Part shown: positions 9,846-19,655 of the stretch, piece by piece
Numbering within the stretch: position 1 is the first letter of the stretch
Layout of the letters: each line of letters begins with the position of its first letter
Source of the DNA: Orobanche coerulescens
Taxonomy: Eukaryota; Streptophyta; Magnoliopsida; Lamiales; Orobanchaceae
Direction: 5' to 3'
DNA length: 64,000 bases
Assembly: GCA_033398695.1 (NCBI GenBank)
Contig: JAWKAU010000040.1
Span: forward strand, 434,001 to 498,000
Position numbers and translations under genes: made by a program
The notes under the pieces: generated by a model
Database searches by the model: none
What the model was told of the DNA's origin: nothing
What the model saw: the letters and a program-made list of their open reading frames with translations, nothing else

Positions 9846-10769
9846 TTGATAATCGATGGAGGAAGTTATACTAACGTAGCTTCAAGTGAGATGTTGATAA
9901 AGCTCAGACTCATCACTACTACTCATCCAAAACCATACGCGTTGCATTGGCTCGATGATGGGAGTAAAGTGAAGGTTTCGAAACAAGTACGGGTTGGTCT
10001 AACTATGGGTTCCTACAGTGACGACGTATTATGTGATGTACTCCTGATGGATGCATGCCATATACTCTTAGGATGGCCATGGATATTTGATAGAGATTTT
10101 TTACATCGAGGAAGAAGTAAAGAATATGAATTACGGGATAAAGGCAAGAAGATTATGCTTAAACCAATGGCACCTCAAGCCATTCGTTCGATGAGTTCTA
10201 GCCAAATGGAGAAACCGAAACTTACTATGTTTGGTAGTGAGAAAGAGGTAAAGCACGCTATTGATGATGGAGAGCATGTGTATTTGTTGATTATTAAAGA
10301 AACACGAGACGTTGACATGATTGTGCAAGGAAAAGGAGAGATCGATACCTTGCCACGCGAATTTGCGAATGTCTTTCCAGAAGACTTACCACCGGGTTTG
10401 CCACCCTTACGTGGGATTGAACACCAAGTCGATCTGGTACCGGGTGCATCACTCCCTAACAAGTTCGCCTATCGATGTAACCCCGAGGAGACGAAGGAGT
10501 TACAAAAACAAATCGAGGAGCTAATAAATCGCGGGTACGTTCGAGAAAGTTTGAGTCCTTGTGCGGTTCCGGTTTTGCTTGTCCCGAAGAAAGACGGATC
10601 ATGGCAAATGTGTATAGATAGTAGAGCCGTGAACAACATAACCATCAAGTATCAATTCCCAATTTCGAGACTTGATATGTTGGACGAATTGCATGGTTCG
10701 GTGATTTTTACGAAAGTTGATTTGAGAAGCGGCTATCATCAAATTCGCTTGCTAGAAAGGGACGAATGA
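9846..10769 (+). CDS. pol: RE3 protease and RT N-terminal half (307 codons)
   Basis: Open frame starting within the aspartic protease (MIIDGGSYTNVASSEM; relatives have [14 protein letters not shown], so the Met is a natural internal residue rather than a start). It runs through the linker and RT fingers ([25 protein letters not shown], then [23 protein letters not shown]). The frame ends at 10767-10769, where the Trp of GDEWKTAF became TGA (G to A). The conserved Cys after the DGGS motif reads Tyr. The coding sense is plain but the protein is truncated before the YLDD site. Confidence 0.85.
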   Translation: MIIDGGSYTNVASSEMLIKLRLITTTHPKPYALHWLDDGSKVKVSKQVRVGLTMGSYSDDVLCDVLLMDACHILLGWPWIFDRDFLHRGRSKEYELRDKGKKIMLKPMAPQAIRSMSSSQMEKPKLTMFGSEKEVKHAIDDGEHVYLLIIKETRDVDMIVQGKGEIDTLPREFANVFPEDLPPGLPPLRGIEHQVDLVPGASLPNKFAYRCNPEETKELQKQIEELINRGYVRESLSPCAVPVLLVPKKDGSWQMCIDSRAVNNITIKYQFPISRLDMLDELHGSVIFTKVDLRSGYHQIRLLERDE

Positions 10770-11816
10770 ATGACAGCTTTTAAAACAAAACATGGATTAT
10801 ACGAGTGGCTCGTTATGCCATTTAGCCTTACAAATGCGCCAAGTACTTTCATGCGATTAATGAATGAGATACTTAAATCGTTTTTGGGAAAGTTTGTCGT
10901 CGTATACTTGGATGACATCTTGATTTATAGTCGATCATTGCAGGAACATACCAGGCACTTAAGAAAGATCTTCGAGATCCTTAGGGATCAAAAGATTTAT
11001 GGGAAGAAGGAGAAGTGCGCGTTTCTAGTCGAGAGTGTATCCTTTCTTGGCTACATCATTTCGAAAGAAGGAGTGTCGGTTGATCAAGCCAAGATCGAGG
11101 CGATTAAATCTTGGCCTACTCCCAAAACCATCACGGAAGTCCGATCCTTCAACGGACTTGCTTCATTATATCGGAGGTTCATCCGAGACTTTAGCACTAT
11201 TTCAAGTCCGATGACGGAAAGCTTGAAAAAGAGACCGTTTGTGTGGAGCGGGGCTTCCCAAGGGGCATTTGAAAAATTGAAAACAAAAATGTGTGAGGCA
11301 CTTATATTGGCGTTTCCCGATTTTTCGCAACCATTCGAGGTAGAATATGACATAAGTGGAGTGGGTATTGTGGCGGTTCTCGTCCAAGGGAGACGACCAA
11401 TTGCATACTTCTCGGAGAAATTGGGTGGGGCTCGACTCAACTATTGTACTTATGACAAGGAGTTCTATGCCATTGTGAGAGCTCTTAATCATTGGAGTCA
11501 TTACCTTGGGTCGAAACATTTCATCCTACATTCGGATCATGAGTCTTTAAAATATATTAATGGGCAACAAAAGTTGAGTCCAAGACATGCTAAATGGGTG
11601 GAATTCTTGCAATCGTTCGACTTTTCCTCGAAACATAAGGATGGCAAGAGCAACATTGTGGCGGATGCATTGTCTAGACGGTATGCCTTGCTCTCTACTC
11701 TTGATGTTCGCTTGATTGGGTTCGAAACATCGAAGGAGTGTTATGATGGTGATGCAGATTTTGGTGAGATTTTTATTCGATGCAAATCTGGCCCGTTTGG
11801 AGAGTTTATGGTATAA
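10770..11816 (+). CDS. pol: RE3 RT palm, RNase H (348 codons)
   Basis: Continues in frame directly after the 10769 stop. Domains in order: RT palm with [14 protein letters not shown] (YLDD near residues 48-51), thumb/connection ([18 protein letters not shown]), RNase H ([16 protein letters not shown], where relatives have ECDASG, so the first RNase H block is altered), [23 protein letters not shown] and [12 protein letters not shown]. It ends at 11814-11816 (TAA). The RNase H catalytic Asp has shifted context (YDISG), and the chain is cut on both sides, so it is inactive. Confidence 0.85.
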   Translation: MTAFKTKHGLYEWLVMPFSLTNAPSTFMRLMNEILKSFLGKFVVVYLDDILIYSRSLQEHTRHLRKIFEILRDQKIYGKKEKCAFLVESVSFLGYIISKEGVSVDQAKIEAIKSWPTPKTITEVRSFNGLASLYRRFIRDFSTISSPMTESLKKRPFVWSGASQGAFEKLKTKMCEALILAFPDFSQPFEVEYDISGVGIVAVLVQGRRPIAYFSEKLGGARLNYCTYDKEFYAIVRALNHWSHYLGSKHFILHSDHESLKYINGQQKLSPRHAKWVEFLQSFDFSSKHKDGKSNIVADALSRRYALLSTLDVRLIGFETSKECYDGDADFGEIFIRCKSGPFGEFMV

Positions 11817-12632
11817 GAAGGCTTCCTCTTCAAAGGAAATCGTCTTTGTTTACCCAACACGAGATTCAGGAATTATTGGTTCGGGAAGCTCACGGTGGAG
11901 GCTTGACTGGCCATTTTGGTTCGGCTAAAACATTGGAGGTACTTAAGGAACATTTTTATTGGCTGAAGATGCAAGGGGGTGTAAACAACATAATTAATAA
12001 GTGTGTAACATGCCATATTGCAAAAAGTTTGTTCAAACCGGGAGTATACATGCCTTTTCCGATTCCGGAAAGGCCGTGGGAAGATGTCTCGATGGATTTC
12101 ATTGTTGGTTTACCTCGTACTCAACGAGGAAGGGATGCTATTATGGTTGTTGTAGACCGATTTTCGAAGATGGCTCACTTTGTGGCTTGCCACAAGATGG
12201 ACGACGCGAGTAACATCGCCGTTTTGTATTTCCGAGAGATCGTACGATTGCATCGGGTCCCAAAGACGATTATTTCGGATCGGGACTCAAAATTCCTTAG
12301 TTATTTTTGGAACACCTTGTGGAGGAAGGTGGGAACCAAACTCCTATTTAGCACGTCACATCATCTACAAACGGACGGTCAAACCGAGGTAACCAATCGA
12401 ACCTTAGGCACTTTATTACGTGGTCTTATGAGCAAGACACAAAAGGATTGGGATTTGAAGCTTGCACATGCGGAGTTTGCTTATAATCTTTCTACTACTC
12501 ATGCCACGACACACTCTCCATTTGAAGTAGTTTACGGGATCAATCCTTACATGCCGTTGGATCTAATTCCATTGCCGAGTGATGAGTTGGTGCATAAGGA
12601 TGCGGAGTCAAAACTAAAATCAATGATGAAAT
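11780..12632 (+). pseudogene. pol: RE3 integrase, cut by RE4
   Basis: From about 11870 the frame reads the integrase HHCC finger (HGGGLTGHFG...CVTCHIAKS), the core ([43 protein letters not shown], and [12 protein letters not shown] with the catalytic Glu kept) and AHAEFAYNLSTTHATTHSPFEVVYG. Integrase would insert the double-stranded DNA copy. The frame is interrupted at 12632 by the RE4 LTR; codons past that point up to 12673 belong to RE4. The remainder is at 24758 onward. Confidence 0.88.
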
Positions 12633-12868
12633 TGATACGAAACCGACTACTCCAAGCGAAAAAGACGAAGTAAGAATTGACGTAAAACACCTCGACCATT
12701 TCCAATATACTTGGGCAGGAAAACGGATACGAGACCCGGAGTGACCTTGATAATCGGGCTTGGAGTAAATCAAACATAGGCAACTTGCACCTTGATCGCT
12801 TCCGCTCGTCAAAACAGCCTTCTGCTGTACTGATAGAGAATTCGCATCACAAGTGAGAATTCGCATCA
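12633..12868 (+). repeat. RE4 5' LTR with internal deletion (236 bp)
   Basis: Starts TGATACGAAACC and ends TTCGCATCA like the 3' LTR at 23794-24757 (964 bp), but 728 bp of the middle are missing. The junction is at GCACCTTG/ATCGCTTCC near 12792; in the 3' LTR the same two flanks are apart, with short CTTG-type homology. The lost part includes the promoter region and the twin hairpins. Confidence 0.9.
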
Positions 12869-12872
12869 TAAG

Positions 12873-12884
12873 TGGCATCGGAGC
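12873..12884 (+). other. RE4 primer-binding site
   Basis: TGGCATCGGAGC, four bases after the LTR end; matches initiator tRNA-Met TGGTATCAGAGC at ten of twelve positions. Confidence 0.8.
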
Positions 12885-12907
12885 CCAAGTTCTTGATCTT
12901 TGGCATT

Positions 12908-13435
12908 ATGGATCTTAACGACGCTGATTTCTTGGCAAAACTTCACCACGCATTGCGTGACGTACCAGAACAACGCGACCAGCGTTGGCAACCTAGGCAT
13001 GGTGACTATGAACGACCCTCACGCCATGTCGAAGAGTTCAAGGTGAACGAGCTTCCGGAGTTCGTTGGAGGGACAGACCCTGAAGTTTACCTGGAATGGG
13101 AACAAAAAATTGATCGTATGTTCGAGTTTAAAGACCTTGACGATGAGAAAAGTTGTAAGTATGCAATTCTCAAGTTGGGAAAAGGAGCTTCACTTTGGTA
13201 TGAAGGTATTAAAACACGAAGAGCTCGTGTGGGGAAGGAAAAGATCCATTCGTGGGATTCATTAAAAAGAAAACTTCGTAAAAGATATGTGCCAACATCA
13301 CACCGGTTGTCCTTGTACAGGAAGATTGCAGATCTCATGCAAGGAAAGTTGAATGTCAGTGAATACATTGAGGAGTTTGAGAATCTGACCTTAATGGGAG
13401 AAATAGAGGAGAATGAGGAGCAGAAGATGTCGTGA
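12908..13435 (+). pseudogene. gag: RE4 Gag N-terminal part
   Basis: Start chosen at the ATG of MDLNDADFLAKLHHALRD, which aligns with MDFS/MEFN starts of RE5, RE6 and RE2; an earlier in-frame ATG at 12872 lies almost at the primer-binding site and is less likely. The chain holds the Gag core: [50 protein letters not shown] and MQGKLNVSEYIEEFE. It ends at a TGA (13433-13435) where relatives have a CGT/CGA Arg codon in MSRFLRG, a C-to-T type change. The next frame carries on with three codons' gap. Confidence 0.88.
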
Positions 13436-13438
13436 TTC

Positions 13439-14662
13439 TTGCGTGGCGTGAACCGAAGCATAGCTAACTCGGTGGAACTATATCCATATGAGGACTTCGA
13501 TACATTATGTGGGCTATGTGTGAAGTTAGAAGCTCAAAATAGGATGACGTTGTATAAACCCGAGTTTCCAGTCAAATTTGGAAACCCAAGCGTCGGGTCT
13601 AGTTCAACTGCTAAGGCAACTGTACCGACTCCGGTCCCTATTGCGAATCCTAAGACACCCTACGTACCGAAGGAGACGAGTCTAGCTAAAGTAAGATGTT
13701 TCAAATGTCAAGGGTTCAGGCATTATCAAAATGCTTGTCCGAACAAACGAGTGGTGACACTAAGGGAAGCTGTCATGATCCGAGACGAATTGTTGATTGA
13801 AGACGAAAAAGAAAGACTGGGGAATGTATTTGATTTCAACATGGAAGACGAAGAAGGGGAAGAATGTGAGGCTTACGATTCTCCGAATTACAATACAGCC
13901 TTGGTCCTTCGCACTTTGCAAGCCAAGTCGGTTCCGAGCGAGTCAGAACAACGGGACCAAATATTCCATACAAAATGTCAAGTTGGATATAAGTGGCATA
14001 GTTTGAATATCGACGGAGGGAGTTGCACCAACGTAGCTTTGAGTGAAATGGTGACGAAGCTTGGACTAACCACCACAGCTCACCCTAAGCCACATGCTTT
14101 ACATTGGCTTGATGACGGAAGTAAGATGAGGGTTTCGAAGCAAGTTCGGGTCGGATTGGCAATGGGTTCATATCACGATGAGATATTATGCGATGTGATT
14201 CCAATGGATGCTTGTCACGGACTATTAGGACGCCCTTGGTTATTTGATAGGGATGTTTTGCATCGGCGAAGGAGCAACGAATACGAGTTGCGAGATAAGG
14301 GAAAGAAGATCGTGTTGAAGCCGATGTCACCCCAAGCTATCCATTCCATGAGTGCCAAACGAGGGGAAAAACCGAACCTCACCATGTTCGCTAGCGAAAG
14401 GGAAGTTGAACACACAATGGAGAGTGGTGAGCATGTTTACATGCTGGTGATAAAGGAGACTCGAGATGATTTCGTGGCAGTGAAAAACGAGGATACAGTG
14501 GCCGACTTATTACATGAGTTCGCGGACGTCTTCCCTGAAGAATTGCCGTCAGGTTTGCCACCAATTCATGGAATTGAGCATCAAATCGACCTTATACCAG
14601 GTGCACCTCTTCCGAATAAAGCTGCCTATAGGTATAATCCCGAGGAAATGAAGGAACTTTAG
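13439..14662 (+). CDS. gag-pol: RE4 Gag C-terminus, protease and linker to RT (407 codons)
   Basis: Continues Gag after the 13435 stop. Visible: [24 protein letters not shown], the CCHC knuckle (C-F-K-C-QGFR-H-YQNA-C; Gly to Arg before His), the acidic linker, the aspartic protease ([15 protein letters not shown]), GRPWLFDRDVLH, and the linker ending PNKAAYRYNPEEMKEL. It stops at TAG (14660-14662) where relatives have CAG, a C-to-T change. Thirty bases further on it is interrupted by RE5. The Met at 13439 (MRGVNRS) is internal to Gag. Confidence 0.88.
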   Translation: MRGVNRSIANSVELYPYEDFDTLCGLCVKLEAQNRMTLYKPEFPVKFGNPSVGSSSTAKATVPTPVPIANPKTPYVPKETSLAKVRCFKCQGFRHYQNACPNKRVVTLREAVMIRDELLIEDEKERLGNVFDFNMEDEEGEECEAYDSPNYNTALVLRTLQAKSVPSESEQRDQIFHTKCQVGYKWHSLNIDGGSCTNVALSEMVTKLGLTTTAHPKPHALHWLDDGSKMRVSKQVRVGLAMGSYHDEILCDVIPMDACHGLLGRPWLFDRDVLHRRRSNEYELRDKGKKIVLKPMSPQAIHSMSAKRGEKPNLTMFASEREVEHTMESGEHVYMLVIKETRDDFVAVKNEDTVADLLHEFADVFPEELPSGLPPIHGIEHQIDLIPGAPLPNKAAYRYNPEEMKEL

Positions 14663-14840
14663 AAGCAGATTGAAGAACTGATGAGCCACTGATACGGAAT
14701 CATTTGATATGAACGAAGAAGACGAAGTAAGGATCGATATAGATGACCTTACTACACGCCACGCACGGACTACTATGTATTTAGGCGAGAAAACGGACAT
14801 CAGACGTGGAGTATCAGTCTCAGCGACCCGTGTCATGCTG

Positions 14841-14947
14841 TGCCGGAAGGTCGACATCCAACCTGCCGGAAAAATGTTCAATATGCCGGAAAATATACAA
14901 CCTGCCGGAAAATTCACCACCTGCCGGAAAAATCACCACCTGCCGGA
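14841..14947 (+). repeat. TGCCGGA tandem array in RE5 U3
   Basis: Six copies of TGCCGGA start at 14841, 14864, 14884, 14903, 14922 and 14941, i.e. spaced 23, 20, 19, 19 and 19 bp. The array is kept in the 3' LTR (about 20320-20426). It lies in the part of U3 that is still open reading frame downstream of pol. Confidence 0.8.
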
Positions 14948-15182
14948 ACTGGACGATCACTGCCGACCGGACCCGACCGTGTCGTCCGACACGGCCCGTG
15001 CTCCACTCGTCCGGAAATGCCAAAGTCACTGCCCATTGGACTCGACCGTGTTGTCTGGCACGGCCGAGTCGAACTCTTCCGGATAAGTCAAAACCCCCTG
15101 CCCAGACGCCCGACCGTGTTCCAGGACACTATCGGGCCCATGCCGAACGTCCTTGTCAAGCGCCGCGTCCGTGCCGAGTCAC

Positions 15183-15237
15183 TGTCGGACGAGTCCCTGT
15201 CGGACGTCCCTGTCGGACGTCCATGTCGGACGTCCCT
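15183..15237 (+). repeat. TGTCGGAC short tandem repeat, expanded in 5' LTR
   Basis: TGTCGGAC occurs at 15183, 15198, 15211 and 15224 (13-15 bp steps). In the 3' LTR the equivalent stretch near 20660-20690 keeps fewer copies, so copy number changed after or during insertion. Confidence 0.7.
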
Positions 15238-15672
15238 GTCAAGCAGACACGGTCGAGTCACTGCCGACGTCCTTGTCAGCGCCGCGCCCGTGCGGAGTGT
15301 CCTTGTCGCGCCGCGGCCGTGTCAAGCGACACGGCCGAGTCCTGCCGGCAGATTTCACTTTTTTTTGTATTTTCTTTTGTGTGTTTGTCTTTGCCTTGTT
15401 TTTTTACTCATTTTAGGGATTGTGTTTCCCCTAAAATTAGGATTGTTGTTCCTTTTATATTTTATTTTGATTATTCAAAGATTTTATAAATCTTTGAATT
15501 ATTTTATTTTATTATTGGAAGACTTGAAGTCTCCTATATATAGGCTTGTGTAAGCATTGTAACATCCATTGTATGTTGAAGAAATAAGAATACACTTTTG
15601 TTTTCTTGGTAAATGCTTTTCATCGAAATCTTGATTATAATTCGACGCGTTTTCGAGTTTTAATCGAATCGA

Positions 15673-15729
15673 TTCTCAATAGGTCTTGAGGAAAGATTAT
15701 CTTATGAAACTATAGGTCTAGTTTGATAA
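15673..15729 (+). promoter_or_regulatory. Twin hairpin in RE5 5' LTR
   Basis: Hairpin 1: TTCTCAA, loop TAGGTC, TTGAGGA (15673-15692). Hairpin 2: TTATGAAACTA, loop TAGGTC, TAGTTTGATAA (15702-15729), with one unpaired position (G opposite G). It lies about 130 bp after the TATA box, so inside the predicted RNA leader. Confidence 0.7.
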
Positions 15730-15888
15730 TTCATTCATATTGTTCTTGTTTACGTAAGCCGAATTGCCCTACTTTCGGTTATATCTTACGAGTGTTACAC
15801 ATATACGAATGTTGTGAGGCAACAAAATAGATCCGCTGCATTTTCCGGCAAATCTACGTTCATCTTAATACGTAATTCGTATCATTAG

Positions 15889-15900
15889 TGGTATCGGAGC
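15889..15900 (+). other. RE5 primer-binding site
   Basis: TGGTATCGGAGC, four bases after the LTR end; eleven of twelve positions match the initiator tRNA-Met site TGGTATCAGAGC. Confidence 0.85.
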
Positions 15901-15960
15901 CCAAGGTTACTTCCTTGGCGAATTTCTCTTGGCGATTTTCTTATCAAAACTATCTTATCA

Positions 15961-16265
15961 TGGATTTTTCCAACGATTTCATGGAGAAACTACGTGAGGC
16001 ACTACACAGCATGCAAGAACCACGTTTTCAAGCAAGAAGAGGAGTATATGATGCACATTCACCGCGTCATGTGGATGAATTTAAAGTTAATGAACTTTCA
16101 GAATTTGTCGGAGGTACTAATCCCGAAGTTTACTTGGAGTGGGAGAGGAAGATTGAACATATGTTCGACTTCAAGCACCTTAACGATGAGAAACGTTGCA
16201 AATATGAAATTCTCAAGTTAGGGAAGGGCGCTTCCTTATGGTTCGAGGGTATGAAAACACAATGA
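15961..16265 (+). pseudogene. gag: RE5 Gag N-terminus
   Basis: Start taken at the ATG of MDFSNDFMEKLREALHSMQEP, 60 bases after the primer-binding site and aligned with the Gag start of RE6 and RE2; an upstream in-frame ATG at 15888 overlaps the primer-binding site. The chain has FVGGTNPEVYLEWERKIEHMFDFKHL and LKLGKGASLWFEG. It ends at TGA (16263-16265) where RE6 has CGA, a single C-to-T change; Gag resumes at once in the same frame as 16305-19652. Read through this stop, RE5 has a full-length Gag. Confidence 0.9.
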
Positions 16266-16304
16266 GTTCGTGCGGGAAAAGAGAAAATCCGTTCTTGGGA
16301 TTCT

Positions 16305-19300
16305 TTGAAGAAAAAACTACGTAAAAGGTATGTCCCGACATCACATCGTTTAACCTTATACCGAAAAATTGTGGAGTTCATACAAGGGAAACTAAGTGTG
16401 GAAGAATATATCGAAGAATTTGAAGGCTTGGCCTTAATAGGAGAACTTGAAGAAAATGAAGAACAAAGAATGTCACGTTTCTTACGTGGTATAAACCGAA
16501 ACATTGCAAATACGGTGGAATTATACCCATACAGAGATTTTGACACTTTATGCGGACTATGCATAAAAATTGAAGCTCAAAACAAGTTGAAGTTTACCAA
16601 ACCCGAATTCCCATACAAATTCGTAAATACAAGTGCCGGCTCAAGTTCGACTACGAAACCTACCGTACCTTTTCAAGTCCCTACCCCGGCCCCGAAGGTT
16701 CCCCACGTTTCCAAGGAAACGAGCTTGGCTAAAGTACGATGTTTTAAATGTCAAGGCTTTGGTCACTGTCAAAATGCATGTCCAAATAAACGGGTGGTCA
16801 CTTTAAGAGAAGCTCTTGCGGTCCGCGACGAACTTTTAGTCAAGGACGAGAAGGAAGGCCTTGGTGACGTATTTAACATGGAGTCCGAGGAAGAGAATGA
16901 GGATTGCGAGACTTATGACGCTCCGGAATATGATACTACTTTAGTGCTTCGAGCACTACATACCAAAATCGTTCCAAGTGATACGGAGCAAAGAGACCAA
17001 ATCTTTCATTCCAAATGCAAAGTCGGAGAAAAGTGGTGTAGCTTGATAATAGACGGAGGGAGTTGCACGAATGTAGCATCAAATGAGATGATCACCAAGC
17101 TCGGGCTAACTACTACGGCTCACCCGAGACCGTATGCTTTACATTGGCTCGATGATGGAAGCAAAGTGAAGGTGACGAGACAAGTACGGGTCAACTTAAC
17201 TATGGGATCATACGGAGACGATGTGTTATGTGATGTACTCCCGATGGACGTATGCCACGTACTTTTGGGACGACCATGGATGTTCGACCGAGATGTTTTG
17301 CATCGAGGAAGGAGTAACGAATATGAATTACGAGATAAAGGCAAGAAGATTGTGCTTAAACCGATGGCACCCCAAGCCATTCGATCGATGAGTTCTAATC
17401 AAATGGAGAAACCGAAGCTTACCATGTTTGCTAGCGAGAAAGAGGTGATACACCATATTGACGATGGCGAGCGTGTGTATTTATTGATGATTAAAGAAAC
17501 ACGAGATGTTGACGTAGTTGTGCAAGGCAAGAGAGATATCGATACCTTGCTACAAGAATTTTCGGATGTCTTCCCGGAAGACTTACCGCCGGGTTTACCA
17601 CCCTTAAGTGGGATTGAACACCAAGTTGACCTTGTACCGGGTGCATCACTCCCTAACAAGGCCGCCTATCGATGTAACCCCGAGGAGACAAAGGAGTTGC
17701 AAAAACAAATCGAGGAGCTAATGAACCGCGGGTACGTTCGAGAAAGTTTGAGCCCTTGTGCGGTTCCGGTTTTACTTGTTCCAAAGAAGGATGGGTCATG
17801 GCGGATGTGTATAGATAGTAGAGCCGTGAACAACATAACCATCAAATATCGGTTCCCAATTCCGAGACTTGATGATATGTTGGACGAGTTGCATGGTTCG
17901 GTGATCTTTTCGAAGGTTGATTTGAGAAGCGGCTATCATCAAATTCGCATGCGGGAAGGAGACGAATGGAAAACGGCTTTCAAGACAAAACATGGATTAT
18001 ATGAATGGCTCGTCATGCCCTTTGGCCTTACAAATGCGCCAAGTACTTTCATGCGATTAATGAATGAGGTACTTAAGCCGTTTTTGGGAAAATTTGTCGT
18101 CGTATACTTGGACGACATCTTGATTTATAGTCGATCATTGCAAGAGCATACCGGGCACTTGAGGAAAGTCTTCGAGATCCTTAGGGATCAAAAACTTTAT
18201 GGGAAAAAGGAGAAGTGTTCGTTTCTAGTCGAGAGTGTAGCCTTTCTTGGCTACATCGTTTCTAAAGAAGGAGTGTCGGTTGATCAAACCAAGATCGAGG
18301 CGATTAAATCTTGGCCTACGCCCAAAACCATCACGGAAGTCCGATCCTTTCACGGACTTGCTTCATTTTATCGGAGGTTCATACGAGACTTTAGTACCAT
18401 TTCTAGCCCGATAACGGAATGCTTAAAAAAAGGATCGTTGGTGTGGAACGGGGCTGCCCAAGGGGCGTTTGAAAAATTGAAGGCGAAAATGTGTGAAGCA
18501 CCTATCTTGGCTTTACCTGACTTTTCACAACCTTTTGAGGTAGAATGTGACGCAAGTGGAGTGGGTATTGAGGCGGTCCTCGTCCAAGGGAGGCGACCAA
18601 TTGCATACTTTTTGGAGAAATTGGGTGGGGCTCGACTCAACTATTGTACTTATGACAAGGAGTTCTATGCCATTGTGAGAGCTCTTGATCATTGGAGCCA
18701 TTACCTTTGGCCGAAACATTTCATCCTACATTCGGATCATGAGTCCTTGAAATATATTAACGGCCAACAAAAGTTGAGTCCGAGGCATGCTAAATGGGTG
18801 GAATTCTTGCAATCATTCCACTTTTCATCAAAATACAAAGATGGCAAGAGCAACGTTGTGGCGGATGCTTTATCTAGACGGTATGCCTTACTCTCTACTC
18901 TTGACATTCGGTTGCTTGGGTTCGAAGCATTGAAGGAGTGTTATGATGGGGATGTGGATTTTGGTGAGGTTTTCATTCGGTGTAAATCTGGTCCATTTGG
19001 AGAGTTTACGTTGCAAGAAGGATTCCTTTTCAAAGGGAATCGCCTTTGTTTACCCAAACACCCGATTCGGGAATTGTTGGTTCGGGAAGCTCACGGTGGA
19101 GGCTTGGCCGGTCATTTTGGTTCGGCTAAAACATTGGAGGTACTTAAAGAGCATTTTCATTGGCCGAAGATGCAAGTGGATGTACATGACATAATTAATA
19201 AGTGTGTAACATGCCATATTGCTAAGAGCTCGTTCAAGCCGGGAGTATACATGCCTTTGCCGATTCCGGAAAGGCTGTGGGAAGATATCTCAATGGATTT

Positions 19301-19652
19301 CATTGTTGCTTTGCCTCATACTCAACGAGGGAGAGATGCTATTATGGTTGTTGTAGACCGATTTTCAAAGATGGCTCACTTTGTGGCTTGCCACAAGACG
19401 GACGACGCAAGTAACGTCGCTGATTTGTATTTCCGAGAAATCGTACGATTGCATGGGGTTCCAAAAAGGATTGTTTCGGATCGGGACTCAAAATTCATTA
19501 GTTATTTTTGGAACACCTTGTGGAGAAAGGTGGGAACCAAACTACTTTTTAGCACGTCACATCATCCACAAACGGACGGTCAAATCAAGGTAACCAATCG
19601 AACTTTGGGCACTTTACTATGTGGTCTTGTGAACAAGACACAAAAGGATTAG
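16305..19652 (+). CDS. gag-pol: RE5 Gag-Pol polyprotein (1115-codon open frame)
   Basis: Longest frame in the window; Gag and Pol are in one frame. Order with rough residues: Gag core 1-100, CCHC knuckle 146-159 ([14 protein letters not shown]), acidic linker 180-215, aspartic protease with IDGGS near 248-252, RT 470-660 with VVYLDD near 598-603, RNase H from FEVECDASG near 743, second block [12 protein letters not shown] near 808, integrase HHCC finger about 925-970, core acids in SMDFIVALP (written here ISMDF, near 996) and VSDRDSKF (near 1057). The third acid is missing: QTDGQTE of relatives reads QTDGQIK, so the Glu codon GAG became AAG at 19587-19589. It ends at TAG (19650-19652) where relatives have Trp. 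The first Met is internal; Gag really begins at 15961. Confidence 0.93.
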   Translation: MKKKLRKRYVPTSHRLTLYRKIVEFIQGKLSVEEYIEEFEGLALIGELEENEEQRMSRFLRGINRNIANTVELYPYRDFDTLCGLCIKIEAQNKLKFTKPEFPYKFVNTSAGSSSTTKPTVPFQVPTPAPKVPHVSKETSLAKVRCFKCQGFGHCQNACPNKRVVTLREALAVRDELLVKDEKEGLGDVFNMESEEENEDCETYDAPEYDTTLVLRALHTKIVPSDTEQRDQIFHSKCKVGEKWCSLIIDGGSCTNVASNEMITKLGLTTTAHPRPYALHWLDDGSKVKVTRQVRVNLTMGSYGDDVLCDVLPMDVCHVLLGRPWMFDRDVLHRGRSNEYELRDKGKKIVLKPMAPQAIRSMSSNQMEKPKLTMFASEKEVIHHIDDGERVYLLMIKETRDVDVVVQGKRDIDTLLQEFSDVFPEDLPPGLPPLSGIEHQVDLVPGASLPNKAAYRCNPEETKELQKQIEELMNRGYVRESLSPCAVPVLLVPKKDGSWRMCIDSRAVNNITIKYRFPIPRLDDMLDELHGSVIFSKVDLRSGYHQIRMREGDEWKTAFKTKHGLYEWLVMPFGLTNAPSTFMRLMNEVLKPFLGKFVVVYLDDILIYSRSLQEHTGHLRKVFEILRDQKLYGKKEKCSFLVESVAFLGYIVSKEGVSVDQTKIEAIKSWPTPKTITEVRSFHGLASFYRRFIRDFSTISSPITECLKKGSLVWNGAAQGAFEKLKAKMCEAPILALPDFSQPFEVECDASGVGIEAVLVQGRRPIAYFLEKLGGARLNYCTYDKEFYAIVRALDHWSHYLWPKHFILHSDHESLKYINGQQKLSPRHAKWVEFLQSFHFSSKYKDGKSNVVADALSRRYALLSTLDIRLLGFEALKECYDGDVDFGEVFIRCKSGPFGEFTLQEGFLFKGNRLCLPKHPIRELLVREAHGGGLAGHFGSAKTLEVLKEHFHWPKMQVDVHDIINKCVTCHIAKSSFKPGVYMPLPIPERLWEDISMDFIVALPHTQRGRDAIMVVVDRFSKMAHFVACHKTDDASNVADLYFREIVRLHGVPKRIVSDRDSKFISYFWNTLWRKVGTKLLFSTSHHPQTDGQIKVTNRTLGTLLCGLVNKTQKD

Positions 19653-19655
19653 GAC

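Larger units (their letters stand above)
7769..12632 (+). mobile_element. RE3: Ty3/gypsy element, 5' part
   Basis: 5' LTR, primer-binding site, Gag, protease, RT, RNase H and most of integrase, all on the plus strand. It is cut within the integrase C-terminal half by RE4; the remainder (integrase end, 3' LTR) is at 24758-26027. The target copies GAAAT at 12628-12632 and 24758-24762 are exact, and the protein runs on across the gap (KSMMK then LHEQVR). Confidence 0.95.
12633..14689 (+). mobile_element. RE4: Ty3/gypsy element, 5' part
   Basis: Short 5' LTR, primer-binding site, Gag, protease and linker, cut by RE5 at 14690 just before RT. It resumes at 21352. Target copies of the RE5 insertion are GCCAC (14685-14689 and 21352-21356). 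RE4 itself is bounded by GAAAT copies in RE3. Confidence 0.95.
14690..15884 (+). repeat. RE5 5' LTR (1195 bp)
   Basis: Starts TGATACGG and ends TTCGTATCA. U3 begins with the coding tail of Pol, followed by a TGCCGGA array, CCGTGTC/GACACGG palindromes and a TGTCGGAC array. A TATATATA box lies at about 15535-15542. The twin hairpin is at 15673-15729. Partner: 20168-21351. Confidence 0.95.

Noticed and set aside
14806..15553. Long plus-strand frames of 227 and 237 codons in the RE5 5' LTR
   Set aside because: Pro/Arg-rich readings of the GC-rich palindrome and TGCCGGA arrays in two phases; no domain, and a product of low stop density in GC-rich repeats.
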